NCBI GenBank assembly: GCA_023014485.1
Contig: JAJOZX010000999.1
Location: 395,001-459,000, forward strand
DNA: 64,000 nt
From: Bathynomus jamesi
Lineage: Eukaryota; Arthropoda; Malacostraca; Isopoda; Cirolanidae
Direction of reading: 5' to 3'
Positions 54,381 to 64,000 of this stretch are shown one piece after another (position 1 is the first letter of the stretch; each line of letters opens with the position of its first letter). A program made the translations under genes and the position numbers. The notes beneath the pieces were generated by a model. It saw only the letters and a program-made list of their open reading frames with translations. It was not told the DNA's origin and searched no databases.

Positions 54381-55756
54381 CAGGAATCGAAAAACACGTG
54401 GTTTACTCAAGGAGAGAGAACTAAAAGGACGCTTGCGTTTTTCCGAAAAAGGCCCGTGAAAAGTCTATATAAGTCGGAGTTCACTGAAACACTCTCACTC
54501 CGCTCTTTACTTCTCCCCGTGAATCTCTCTTCACGTAGCGCCGCTTCGACTTCAGCCGGCCTCAGTCCTTCAAGTCACACTTCAACCATACGAGAAACGA
54601 AGCAACACTTGAGGCGACTCTACAATTCCATCCTGCAAGAAACAACATCACTGCTGTAGGCGTTTTCCGTTGACCCCTTTTCAACAAGTCTCTACCGGTT
54701 TTCAACACTCATCGTCTCGCCGGCAAGGCCAGCCTGCCTACAGAAGCAGTTCTTCGAAGCCCAGGCCCTCAGCACATCCTCCATCACGTAGGCCCTCTAC
54801 AGTCTCCAAAGTCATCTACTGCGGAACACAATACGGTCAACCCTTCACCTAGGCCTACAGTCTCCAAGGTCATCTACAGCGAAACGCAATACGATCAAAC
54901 CTTCCACGTAGCCTTCTTCAGTCTCCAGAGTTACCCAGCGTCGCGGTAAGCCTCTTGTCGGCCCTCACTCAGCCTACAGTACTTTTATTACGTCGTGTTT
55001 CCACAAGCTCTGCCTAATCGCGTAGGCCCTAAAGTGTTTTCCATTATCGTTCAAACTAACTCCCACGTTAAGACCGCAGTAGGCCTATTCCTTTATTTTG
55101 CATCCGATTGTTTGTGCATTCCATTTTTCCGACCTAATCCATTTACTGTGCCATACCGTACATTTCATTACCTCATTTATCAATAGGCTTCATTATTTAT
55201 TCTGTGTTCACCTCTGCATATCTCATTAGCCTATCTGCATTAGTGTATTTACTTAATAATTAGACTGTATAACCATTCCTTATTGCTAAGAATCAGTCAT
55301 CTTTAGCATAGTATAAATGCCGTTATACAATTGTTAATCACTATAAATACCTTTTATTGAACTGTTAATCACTGTCAAGAAATAATTGATTTATTTTCCT
55401 AATTAAACACAAAACAACAAAGTAATTTCGCTCTCATTATTAAACATTATTTGGTCTGCAAAGACCTGGTGACCCGTAATTATTCATTTCAATCTTATTC
55501 AGTAATTATAGTAAGCCTACTTTCTTAGCCACATCAAATCGGTGATCCGTAGGCCACTATACCTTTATTGATGTCATGTGGATCATTAAACCACGAAAAC
55601 CTGAGATTTCTTGTCATACTTAAGCTTCAAATTTATACTTTGGAATGCTTTTTCTATGTCACTCTGTACTGCATAATTGTCTAAACGGAAGCAAAGGAGA
55701 ATTGTTAATAGATCTGAGACAAGATTCGGGCCTTCCACGAGACAATCATTTAAACC
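54381..55756 (+). repeat. LTR-like promoter region and leader, no coding region
   Basis: A TATA box (CTATATAAG, 54465-54473) is followed by CT-rich transcribed-type sequence, a tandem repeat of about 60 bp (CAGTCTCCAAAGTCATCTAC and variants, 54791-54940), AT-rich sequence and, near 55466, CAAAGACCTGGTGACCCGTA, which resembles the LTR/primer-binding junction of retroelements. No gag or pol follows. A solo or partial LTR is my inference. Confidence 0.4.
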
Positions 55757-55914
55757 AGTGGTTCCAAACCTTTTTAGGCCAACGTTCCCTTATGTTCATC
55801 AATATTTGCTGGTGCCCCTTATAAAGATAAGAATAATGGATAAGTGATTTATTAATAGAAGGTAACAATTTTAGTTTCCTAGCGCCCCCACTAAGATTCT
55901 CAAACGCCCCCTGG
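55757..55914. mobile_element. hAT end fragment
   Basis: Starts CAGTGGTTCCAAACC and contains GCGCCCCC and CGCCCCCTGG motifs seen in hAT ends. It abuts D3 exactly at its stop codon. Confidence 0.5.
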
Positions 55915-55917
55915 CGT

Positions 55918-58181
55918 TTATTGAGGAAGGAATGAAGTTTTTTTGGCTTTCCGTCTGTGTTTTTCTTCGGGCACGTCTCGCTTCAAACACCAGCAATAGT
56001 CCGCCAGCATATTGATATCCCAGTTTCCCTAGTACCTCTCTTCCATTATTTTGATATCTTGGTGAAATCGTTCACCCTGTTCCTCACTATAATCCCCGCA
56101 ATTTTCAGGAAAATAGTCCAAGTGGGACCACAAAAAGTGCATTTTTATGGACATGCGCGACCCATGAGCTTTGAAAGCTTCCATCAAGTTTTCGACAACG
56201 GACTCGTATTCTGGACTTCTACGCTTGCCAAGAAAATCAGTGACAACTGATTTGAATGCCTGCCAGGCATTCTTCTCAGTTGGAGTCATTGCGTTTTCGA
56301 ACTGAGTATCCTTGATCAAAGTTCGAATTTGAGGACCATCAAAAACCCCAGCATTTAGTTTAGCATCAGATATATGAGGAAATTTACTCTCGAGATATCG
56401 GAATGCTGAACCCTCCTTATTCATTGATTTGATGAAATTTTTCATCAAGCCCAGCTTAATATGAAGTGGTGGGAGCAAAATTTTTGTTGGTGGTACAAGG
56501 GGCACTGAAACGACATTATGCGACCCAGGTTCAAAATTCTCTCTGGATGCCCATTCACGCTGTGCATAGTGCTTCTCATCCGCTCGGCTATCCCATTTGC
56601 AGAGGAAACATGGGTATTTCGTGTATCCCCCTTGCATTCCCAATACAAATGCCACAATCTGAAAAAAAATGAAAATATTTAAAGAATTTAGAGAATTTGT
56701 TCTATCAGATAAAAAAATCTATGCATTGGACTGTATCACTTCTGTGGGGAAGTTAAGTGTTCTTATACGCTCTCAAATAACCTTTGGAAAAACAACATAG
56801 TCAATAGCAATAGTTTACTTATGATATTAGTATTACCTTAAAATCTCCACAGATCCTCCAGTTATGTTGGTCGTATACGAGAGCATCCAGTAAAATTTTC
56901 ATGTTATCGTAGCTCTCAGTAAGTTGTACGGAATGTGCTACAGGGACTGATGCAACCCTATTCCCAATGTTGAGAAGTACTGCTTTCAAACTTCGTTTAG
57001 ACGAGTCTATAAATAGCCTCCATTCTGATGCGTTATATGGCAGGCCCAAGGATTCGATTAGCCCCTCAACATTGCAGCAGTACACTAAGGAAGAGGTATT
57101 TTCGTGCACTGCAAAAAACTTGCGGAATTCTTCCTCTCGTTTCCTATACCAGGAGAATGTTGTTCCCGGAGCCAGCAAGTTGTCCTCTCGAAGTCGTGAG
57201 CCCAAGATCTCGGCAGCTAATTTGGAAAGTCCTAAATCCCTGGTAAGATCATTAAGTTTGGCCTGGTTGAGAGGCCTCGGCTCATTTGAAGTGGTATTTT
57301 GAGGTATATACGACTGGGACTGGTCATTGGCATTGGTCATTGATTCATCATCAGAATCATCGAAGTCCAGGGTTTGAGGTGGGTCGGGTATTGGAATTCC
57401 AGGACCATGGGGTACAGGTCTCATAGCAGAAGGAATGTCAGGGTATACAACAATGTGTTTATTCTTCTTGTTAACTCCTGAAAATAGAAAACAGAAACAT
57501 GGATATAAAACTTGCATATGAAATAGAAGAAGCATTCAGACAGTGGCGGCTCGTGAGGGAAGGCTGCGGTCTGTAAGATATGAAATAGGTCGACGGAGTC
57601 AGTATATTTTCTTTCTTTTTCATTCATATTGTCCCTTCGGGGACAATATGAATGAAAAAGAAAGAAAATATACAATCATTGTATATGTAAATGTAACTTG
57701 TATAACAATATGTATGTGTAAATGTATTTTCTATAACAATATGTATATGTAAATGTATGATTACCATTATGATGAATATTATGCTATATATGGTGAATAT
57801 TACATTATGGTGAATATTATGTCAAGTTTCATACGAGGATTTCAAAATATTTAAGAAAAATAAATTTATAAGCCCACCTTGGAGGTTTGTCATGCAGAAA
57901 TAGCAATCTGTCACGTGATCCTTTCCTTCTCTCCAAATCATGGGAATTCCAAAAGGCAAAGATTTCGTTCTGCCTTTGCTCCATCTTCTCAAATTTTCAA
58001 TGCACGTCTTGCAGCACATATGAGGGGCAAAATTTTTGTCCTGGTCCCCTAGCTTAATTCCAAAGTATGCTCTATACATTGTCTTCACAAATTTAGTGAT
58101 TTGGGACTGGTTATTTGGCATGGTAACCGTCCCACATATGTAGCAGAATCTATTGGGATCATTTTTACACGCTCTATTCAT
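55918..58181 (-). pseudogene. Family D protein, copy D3 (three exons, one premature stop)
   Basis: Exons 57878-58181 (304 bp), 56837-57477 (641 bp) and 55918-56658 (741 bp); together 1686 bp, exactly 562 codons, and all junctions have GT/AG. Start MNRACKNDPNRFCYICG was chosen because the CxxC zinc-binding blocks follow directly. Exon 2: SAMRPVPHGPG, acidic linker, WRLFIDSSKRSLKAVLLNIG. Exon 3: FVLGMQGGYTKYPCFLCKWD, LPPLHIKLGLMKNFIKSM, FDGPQIRTLIKD, SIKMHFLWSHLDYFPENCGD, EQGERFHQDIKIMEERY. A stop at 56029-56031 replaces the Gln found in D2 (RYQGNW), 37 codons before the end. Candidate DDE: Asp of FIDSSK, Asp of CGDFK, Glu of EQGERFHQ. Function inferred only. Confidence 0.85.
57541..57673. repeat. 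Intron 1 hairpin of D3
   Basis: Same perfect 72-bp hairpin as in D2, at 57602-57673, preceded by CAGTGGCGGCTCGTG. Confidence 0.9.
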
Positions 58182-58490
58182 TATGAAATATTTTATCTAT
58201 ATGCCTGAAAAGTAAAAAAAGATATTATACAAGTGAAACAAGTGATGATAGATGTTACTGTTCCAATTCCGCTTTGACAAAATCACGAAAAATTCTATTT
58301 TACTTATGAGGCCATAGCCGGATAACCTGGGCTGATTAAGAAAAACGGATTGCAGATTCGAAATCAGCAGGAAAAACTCTATAAGAATCACTTACAAAAC
58401 CCTTGACAGCAAAATTGATGCATACCAGTGTAATTTACTTCTGTCGGGGGGAAAGGGCGATGCCTGCAAATGAAAAAAGCCTTTCTACAG
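58182..58490 (-). promoter_or_regulatory. Upstream region of D3
   Basis: Nearly identical to 45683-45995. The match to D2 ends at CCTTTCTACAG on both copies. Confidence 0.5.
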
Positions 58491-58955
58491 GAGCTGAAGA
58501 ATGGGGAGAGGTGTTGTATTTTAAAAACACACTTTTTATACTAGGATGTTGTCTATTTAGGCTATTGATATCGTGCTAATGACATGTTGACATGTTGCCT
58601 CAAAACTTGGGCAAAGTCCCAAAACAATGGCAGAAAAATTGGAGTTTATTAAAATTAGACTCAGATGCACTAATTAAACCAAACATAATAGTAAATTATG
58701 CAACAATTTTTTTCCTTGACTGCAATGTCGCATAAACGTGTCTCATTTAAACTTATAAAAACAAATTTGTTGCTTTAAGTATTTCTTAAAATTTTTTGTA
58801 ATTTTTGAAGTACTCATGACACCTGGAGTATGTTCAGTGTTCACTCTACTACAACAGTCGAAAATTTTATCTGATGGCAAAAAAATTCAGTAGTTATAGT
58901 TTTCTAGAATATGTATGAAAAATATGTATATTAATTATAATAATGCTCTGTGAAT
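58491..58955. other. No gene seen
   Basis: AT-rich flank between D3 and the 3' end of LINE-B. Confidence 0.4.
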
Positions 58956-61275
58956 ATAAATAACCTCGTTAATCTCGTTTGGGTTCCGTGCGTCGGTCTC
59001 TCTTCACACGAAGGTCAAGCTGGTGGCCCCGCCTCTAGTCCTGGCTTGATGGAGGAGCGAGTTGCTCTCTTGCGCTCTCCACCGCACATAGCCAGGTACA
59101 CCGGTTCATCTGGTACCGTCCAGAGCCAGGCATCTAGTCTTCTCTTGAAGACTTCAACTTCGACCCCTGTAACGTTTCTGAGGTCCTTTGGAAGCTGGTT
59201 AAAAAGTCTTGGCCCCCTGACAACCAAGCTATTTTCCTTCAGTGTTGAGGAGGTCCCTTGTCGGGCTTTTAATTTGGGAACACTACACATTCTGCCTTTC
59301 CTATTTTCCAGCGTTGTTTGGATGGTAATTGGGTTTAGTTTGAGGTTTGGTACCAGTTTTTCGATCATTTTCGATATGTAGATTATGGTATACCCCTCTC
59401 TTCTTCTTTCCAGGAAGTACAGATTTAGTACGTGTAATCTTTTCCAGTAGTTGAGTTCTTTGCAGCCATCAATCATGGCTGTGAAATGTCTCTGCGTTTC
59501 TTCTAGTTTATTAATTTCTTCCTTTTTATATGGGGACGTCAAAACTGAGCAGTATTCAAGTTTTGGTATGATCAGTTGTTCTCAGCAGGAGAATCATTAC
59601 TGTCTTGTCCCTCTTTTTGAACGTGCTTAGTACCTGTCCCGCGACTCTTTTTGCTTTGTTTATTGCTATCTGATTTTGTGTCTCGAATTTGGCATCATCG
59701 GTCATTAGTACCCCCAAGTCGACCGCTTTCGTGCTTCTCTGAATTTCCTGTCTATCTGGAGCATAATATGCAGTCTGTTTAAGTTCCTCATTTCTACCAT
59801 ATCTCAAGAGCTGAAATTTCTCGGTGTTAAATGTCATATTGTTGTCTTCTGACCATGTGTATATTTTGTTCGTGTCCCTCTGCAAGGCCTCCACTTCATT
59901 TGCATCGCTGATTTTTCTGCTGATCTTTGTATCATCCACAAAGGATGTTACTATACTATTGTTGTTTACTCCACTGTCTATGTCTGTTAGCATGATAATG
60001 AATAGGAGTGGGGCCAGCACTGTACCTTGTGGTACTGAGCTGCGTACTTCTGATTCTGATGATATACCTTGAATTTTGACCACCTGTAGTCGTTCTCTGA
60101 GGAAGTTGTAGATCCATTTTCCCACTTTGCCTGTTATTCCCATATATTTCATTTTATGTGCTATTATACCATGATCGCATTTCTCGAAAGCTTTAGTAAA
60201 ATCCGTGTATATGATATCATAGTTTTCATTGCCTTCAAGTGCATCTAGGATATTATAATGCTCCATAAGTTGTGATAGGCATGACCTTCCTGATCGGAAT
60301 CCGTGCTGATTTTCGATAAATCTCTCCAGTGTCTCCAAGAAGTCATAGATTTTCTCTGACTATTTTTAAAATATTTTGGTGAGGTGGGACATCATTGACA
60401 CTGGTCTATAGTTCTTTGCTTGAGATCTGTCTCCTCCTCTATATACTGGGACAATGTTTGCTCTTTTCAAGATGCTCGGTATTTCCTCATTGTCTAGGGA
60501 TCTTCTCCATATCCAGTATAAGGACGTAGTTATTTAATTTTTAGTTTTTAATTAATAGTACGTTCCATTTGTCCGGACCTGCAGCTAAATGTGATTTCAC
60601 TTGTCCTATAGCTCTCGATACATCTTCTGAAGTAAAATCAAAATCTGTTATACATTCTCTTTGTAATTTCTCTTCGAAGAATGCATCTATGTCAGGTATC
60701 GCTTTGTCACTTTTTGGGGTACTGAAGAGAGATTCATACTGGGCTCTAACTGTTTCAGATATTTCTTTTCGATCGTCTGTAAGTTCATTATTTCTTTTCC
60801 TTAAGGGTCCGATAGTAGCGCGCGTTTTTGTTTTCCTTTTCGCATAGCTATAGACGTATTTTGGATTTTCCTTTATTGCTTCTACCGCCTCTTCCTCTTC
60901 CCTCTCTGTATGGCCCTTTATCAGAGTTTGTATTTCCCTATCGATACTCTCCAGTTTTTCTTGTATTACTTTCCTGGCATTGTTGTCTCCGCAATTAGCT
61001 AACTTCGTCGCTACTCTTTCTTTTGCGGAATATGCTTCTCTTTTGCCTCTCTGGCCAGTTCCTCTTTCCTTTTGGCTGTGCTTTCGGAGCATATTTTTCC
61101 AAAATTCTCAGCGTCTTTTCTTCCAAGGTTGTTATTTCCTCAATTGTTTTATTCTTTAAAACTGTTCTCCACTCTCTTTGGGCCATGTGTGATCTGATTT
61201 TTTCCCAATTTATGGTCTTGGAGTTTAAGTTAAAAGCCCTAAATTTGCTTCTTCCTTCTGTATGTGTATTGTCTT
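58956..61275 (-). pseudogene. LINE-B, reverse transcriptase region
   Basis: Minus strand non-LTR retrotransposon. In order: FRAFNLNSKTINWEKIRSHM, EGHTEREEEEAVEAIK-like basic linker text (GHTEREEEEAVEAIKENPKY), AIGQVKSHLAAGPDKW, YRPVSMMSHLTKIF, ENQHGFRSGRSCLSQLMEHY, IIYTDFTKAFEKCDHGI (palm A), SSVPQGTVLAPLLFIIML, FVDDTKISRKIS (catalytic Asp pair), and the C-terminal block EETQRHFTAMIDGCKELNYW with LFNQLPKDLRNVTGVEVEVF. Stops or frameshifts near 60540, 60350 and 59550. Different from LINE-A in sequence. It continues at 63784 beyond an inserted LINE-A copy. Confidence 0.85.
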
Positions 61276-61276
61276 T

Positions 61277-62617
61277 TAAAGTTATCGTCTATTTCTGAGG
61301 GGTGCGTACCAGATAATTTCAAGTTAGCAAATGTAACACCTATCTTTAAGAAAGGCGATAAAGGTGCGGCGGGAAATTATAGGCCAATCAGTTTAACGTC
61401 TGTTGTAGGTAAGCTACTGGAATCAATAATTAGGGATCGTATAGTCGAACACTTAGAATTGCATAAACTCATTAGAAATACGCAGCACGGTTTTAGGCGA
61501 AACAAATCTTGCTTAACTAATCTTTTAGAATTTTTCCAAAGCGTGGTTGACGTTTACGATAGACATCGGGCGGTTGATGTAGTGTATTTAGATTTTCAAA
61601 AAGCGTTTGACACCGTGCCGCACAAAAGACTCATTGAAAAAACTAAGGCTCATGGAATCAGGGGTGTAGTAATAAATTGGCTAGAAGAGTGGTGCGAGGT
61701 AGGAAACAGAGGGTGGTCGTTGATGGAGCGGAGTCGTGTTGGGCTAATGTAGCGAGTGGCGTTCCTCAGGGTTCTGTAATAGGCCCCTTGCTTTTTCTTA
61801 TATATTTTAACGATTTAGATGTCGGCCGAGTCAGTACAGTTTCAAAGTTTGCGGATGACACGAAGCTGGGTGGTAGGGCGATTAATGACGAAGATAGAGG
61901 TAAAATCCAGGAAGATCTGAATAAAATAGTTGATTAGTCAGTCACATGGCAAATGAGATTTAACGTGGATAAGTGCAAAATTTTGCATATAGGTTCGCGT
62001 AACGGTAACTTTGCGTATAGTATGTCAGGGAAAGATTTAACAAGCGTAGAGCAGGAAAAAGATTTAGGAGTTATAGTCACTGGTGATTTAAAAGTAGCGA
62101 AACAAAGTACAGCAGCGGTCAATAAGGCGAACAAAGTGTTAGGTTTTATAGCTCGAAATTTTGAGTACAAATCGCGCGATATTATAGTTCCTCTTTATAA
62201 ATCATTAGTTAGACCCCATTTGGAGTACGCGGTCCAATTTTGGAATCAGCATATGCGCAAAGATATAGACAAAATCACTTAGGTCAAAGTCGTACGAGGA
62301 TAGGCTTAAGGAGTTAAAATTGACAACACTCGAGACTAGGAGGCTAAGGGGTGATCTAATTCAGGTTTTCAAAATTATGAATGGGTTCGATAACGTAGAT
62401 AGAGAGCTTTTTCGAAATATCTCAATATAATAGGACTAAAAATAACGGGTGTAAGTTGACAAGTAGAAGGTTCGAGACAGCAGTTGCGAAAAACTTTTTT
62501 ACGCATAGAATAGTAAATAGGTGGAATAGTTTGCCGGTAGAAGTAATTAGTAGCACGTCTATAAACATGTTTAAAAATCGATTAGACGCATATGTTGATA
62601 GATTGGGTATAGTTTAA
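61277..62617 (+). pseudogene. LINE-A copy 3, reverse transcriptase
   Basis: Plus strand, 5'-truncated, inserted into LINE-B. VTPIFKKGDKGAAGNYRPIS, SLTSVVGKLLESIIRDRIVE, QHGFRRNKSCLTNLLEFFQ, VDVVYLDFQKAFDTVPHKRL, SGVPQGSVIGPLLFLIYFND, FADDTKLGG. Lesions: a one-base loss near 61695, a stop at 61937, a 37-bp deletion near 62277 relative to copy 1 (the RVQRRATKMI codons), and later frameshifts. Stop at 62615-62617. Confidence 0.9.
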
Positions 62618-63060
62618 GGTAGTAAAATTAAGTCTTTGTGGTGATAGATCCCACAGCTCAACACAAGTGTTGTGGGATATAGGGAGGCAGCATCTTGGGT
62701 TAGGGGATACTCTCTGTCCCTACACACCCCATTTAGAGAGATTCCTCTGCCGAGCGGTGCCCCCCATAGTACTGTGAGGTATTGAAAAACTCATGATTTT
62801 CACTTGCCCCACAAACACCTTTAAATGGGAGACCCAAAATGGGTGCACACACATTTCTACATTACTGTACAGTCTTTACAGCCACACCTACACTTTTCCT
62901 CCTAAGTATATATATTATAATGTATATGGTTGTAAATTTTGACTTGGTCCGCAATCGATATGAACCGTGACTTATTTTTCGTTGGCAAGGTACTAGTATT
63001 GATGGATACCGTAGTGAAATTGACTGGATTCTTTGGATCTGATATTTTTGCATGTCGGTT
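62618..63060. other. Sequence inserted in or extending the LINE-A 3' region
   Basis: Copy 1 passes straight from AAAATTAACGCTTTTGCGG to its tail; here about 1 kb separates them, between TCTTTGTGG (62630) and TTCTTGTGG (63632), which could be a worn TSD. Contains a GATCCCACAGCTC/TTGTGGGAT hairpin. No gene. Confidence 0.4.
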
Positions 63061-63068
63061 ATAAATAG

Positions 63069-63238
63069 CAGTGGTGGGCACGCGCAACAATTTTTGTAGC
63101 GCCGCAACCGCAACCGCAACTCTGCTGAAATAGTTGCGCCGCACGCGCAAGCGCAACCCTTTTCAAAAAGTTGCGCCGCAAGCGCAAGCGCAACCAAAAA
63201 TGTTGCGCCGCAAGTTGCGCCGCAACTGCCCACCTTTG
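63069..63238 (-). mobile_element. hAT-C-derived MITE, first of a tandem pair
   Basis: 170 bp: about 125 bp equal to the right end of hAT-C and about 45 bp equal to its left end (ends CAGTGGTGGGCACGCGCAAC and CAACTGCCCACCTTTG). Left flank ATAAATAG. Confidence 0.9.
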
Positions 63239-63255
63239 CATTTAACGTATATCTG

Positions 63256-63425
63256 CAGTGGTGGGCACGCGCAACAATTTTTGTAGCGCCGCAACCGCAA
63301 CCGCAACTCTGCTGAAATAGTTGCGCCGCACGCGCAAGCGCAACCCTTTTCAAAAAGTTGCGCCGCAAGCGCAAGCGCAACCAAAAATGTTGCGCCGCAA
63401 GTTGCGCCGCAACTGCCCACCTTTG
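63256..63425 (-). mobile_element. hAT-C-derived MITE, second of a tandem pair
   Basis: Practically identical to 63069-63238 and in the same orientation, separated by a 17-bp linker (CATTTAACGTATATCTG). Right flank ATAAATAG equals the left flank of the first copy. Confidence 0.9.
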
Positions 63426-63639
63426 ATAAATAGATATAGAGTGTAATATATTTGTGGATAGTAGTCTATTATGACTTGATCCTCTGGATCCAGAGATTCT
63501 ATCTTTAGTTTTAAATCGATAATTAATTTGTTTTAAATCGATAATTAATTAGTTTTAAATTTATAATTATTTAGTTTTGTAAAAATTGGTCGTTGCCAAT
63601 GTACAGGCAGTTGTTACATAAATTTCTTATGTTCTTGTG

Positions 63640-63783
63640 GTTCGGAACCCACGTAAAATTGTAGGTCCCCTCCGCCACCACGGAGGACATACACAATACA
63701 CAATTACGAACACAGTTAGGTAGACCAGCCATGAGTGGATCCTAGGGTCTTTGTTGGTCTGAAACATTATAACAATATAACAT
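63640..63783 (+). repeat. LINE-A 3' tail
   Basis: GGTTCGGAACCCACGTAAAA, GGTAGACCAGCCATGAGTGG; same as 14148-14235 plus 14877-14935 without the hAT insertion, so it shows the empty site for the GGTAGACC duplication. Confidence 0.85.
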
Positions 63784-64000
63784 TATATTTGTTGATAACT
63801 CGATTATGTTGTGGTCTGATATAATAGTTGGGGTTATTTTTATATCGGCAATCACGTTCGTGTTATTTGTGAATACCAGATCTAGGAGTTATATTTCCTG
63901 GTATTTTCTGTTATCTCCTGTGTCAGCATAAGCTAGTTTGTGAGAGCCATCAGCATTTTTGCTTGCTCCTGGTCTTCTCTTGTGCCCCCTTATCTTGCTG
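63784..64000 (-). pseudogene. LINE-B endonuclease end (continues beyond the window)
   Basis: Minus strand reading LLDLVFTNNTNVIADIKI and TIISDHNIIELS, the C-terminal motif (SDHxxIE) of an apurinic-type LINE endonuclease. It belongs upstream of the LINE-B piece at 58956-61275; the LINE-A copy separates them. Confidence 0.75.

Noticed and set aside
54456..54852. Two 60-70 residue plus-strand frames after the TATA box
   Set aside because: No family resemblance; the stretch includes a tandem repeat and looks like LTR leader.
62862..63420. 172-residue Arg/Ala/Cys-rich minus-strand frame
   Set aside because: Produced by the GTTGCGCCGC repeat arrays of the two MITEs. Frames at 51738-51963 have the same cause.
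1..64000. CRISPR arrays, operons or bacterial signals
   Set aside because: None seen. Introns, SINEs and microsatellites show that the DNA is eukaryotic.

Overview
The window reads as eukaryotic, repeat-dominated nuclear DNA. I find no single-copy cellular gene, tRNA gene or intact rRNA gene. The mix of families (many hAT elements, Tc1/mariner of the DD41D and DD37E types, Merlin, BEL/Pao, Penelope-like, two non-LTR retrotransposons, tRNA- and 5S-derived SINEs), together with dense (TA)n, (TC)n and (TG)n microsatellites and TTAGG-like motifs, fits an arthropod. A crustacean is my best guess, by inference only. Most coding sequence is broken transposase or reverse transcriptase, and the main information is in who is inserted into whom.

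Region by region. 1-1.1 kb: broken minus-strand gene of a multicopy invertebrate family. 1.57-2.5 kb: a hAT derivative with an exact 8-bp target-site duplication (TSD). 3.95-14.9 kb: one LINE-A copy split by an 8.86-kb element with long inverted repeats and a 6-bp TSD (itself loaded with two mariners, a TAGGCC-ended element, SINEs and microsatellites) and again by a 633-bp hAT derivative. 15-25 kb: palindromes sharing one core sequence, a hAT inserted in an older hAT gene, a head-to-head LTR-like palindrome, a 5S-derived SINE and another large hAT derivative. 25.8-30.5 kb: a Merlin relic beside a foldback, one arm of which is split by a 3.16-kb transposon of an uncommon type.

30.7-38.7 kb is a four-level nest: a TA-flanked palindrome holds hAT-B, which holds a transposon (family D, copy D1), which holds hAT-A. 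42-46 kb has a Penelope-like relic with hammerhead-like motifs and copy D2. 47.3-54.4 kb is one BEL/Pao pol region cut by a nearly complete hAT (hAT-C), hAT remnants and a 400-bp foldback. 54.4-55.7 kb looks like an LTR with leader. 55.9-58.5 kb is D3, a near-identical copy of D2. 59-64 kb is a minus-strand LINE-B split by a plus-strand LINE-A copy, whose 3' region carries a tandem pair of hAT-C-derived MITEs sharing one outer TSD.

The most interesting material is (1) family D, a zinc-finger plus DDE-like protein family with its own inverted repeats and intron-containing and intronless copies; (2) the palindromes centred on one shared core; (3) the 8.86-kb AG...CT element with a 6-bp TSD; and (4) several autonomous/non-autonomous transposon pairs visible side by side. 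All calls come from reading the sequence; no database search was possible.
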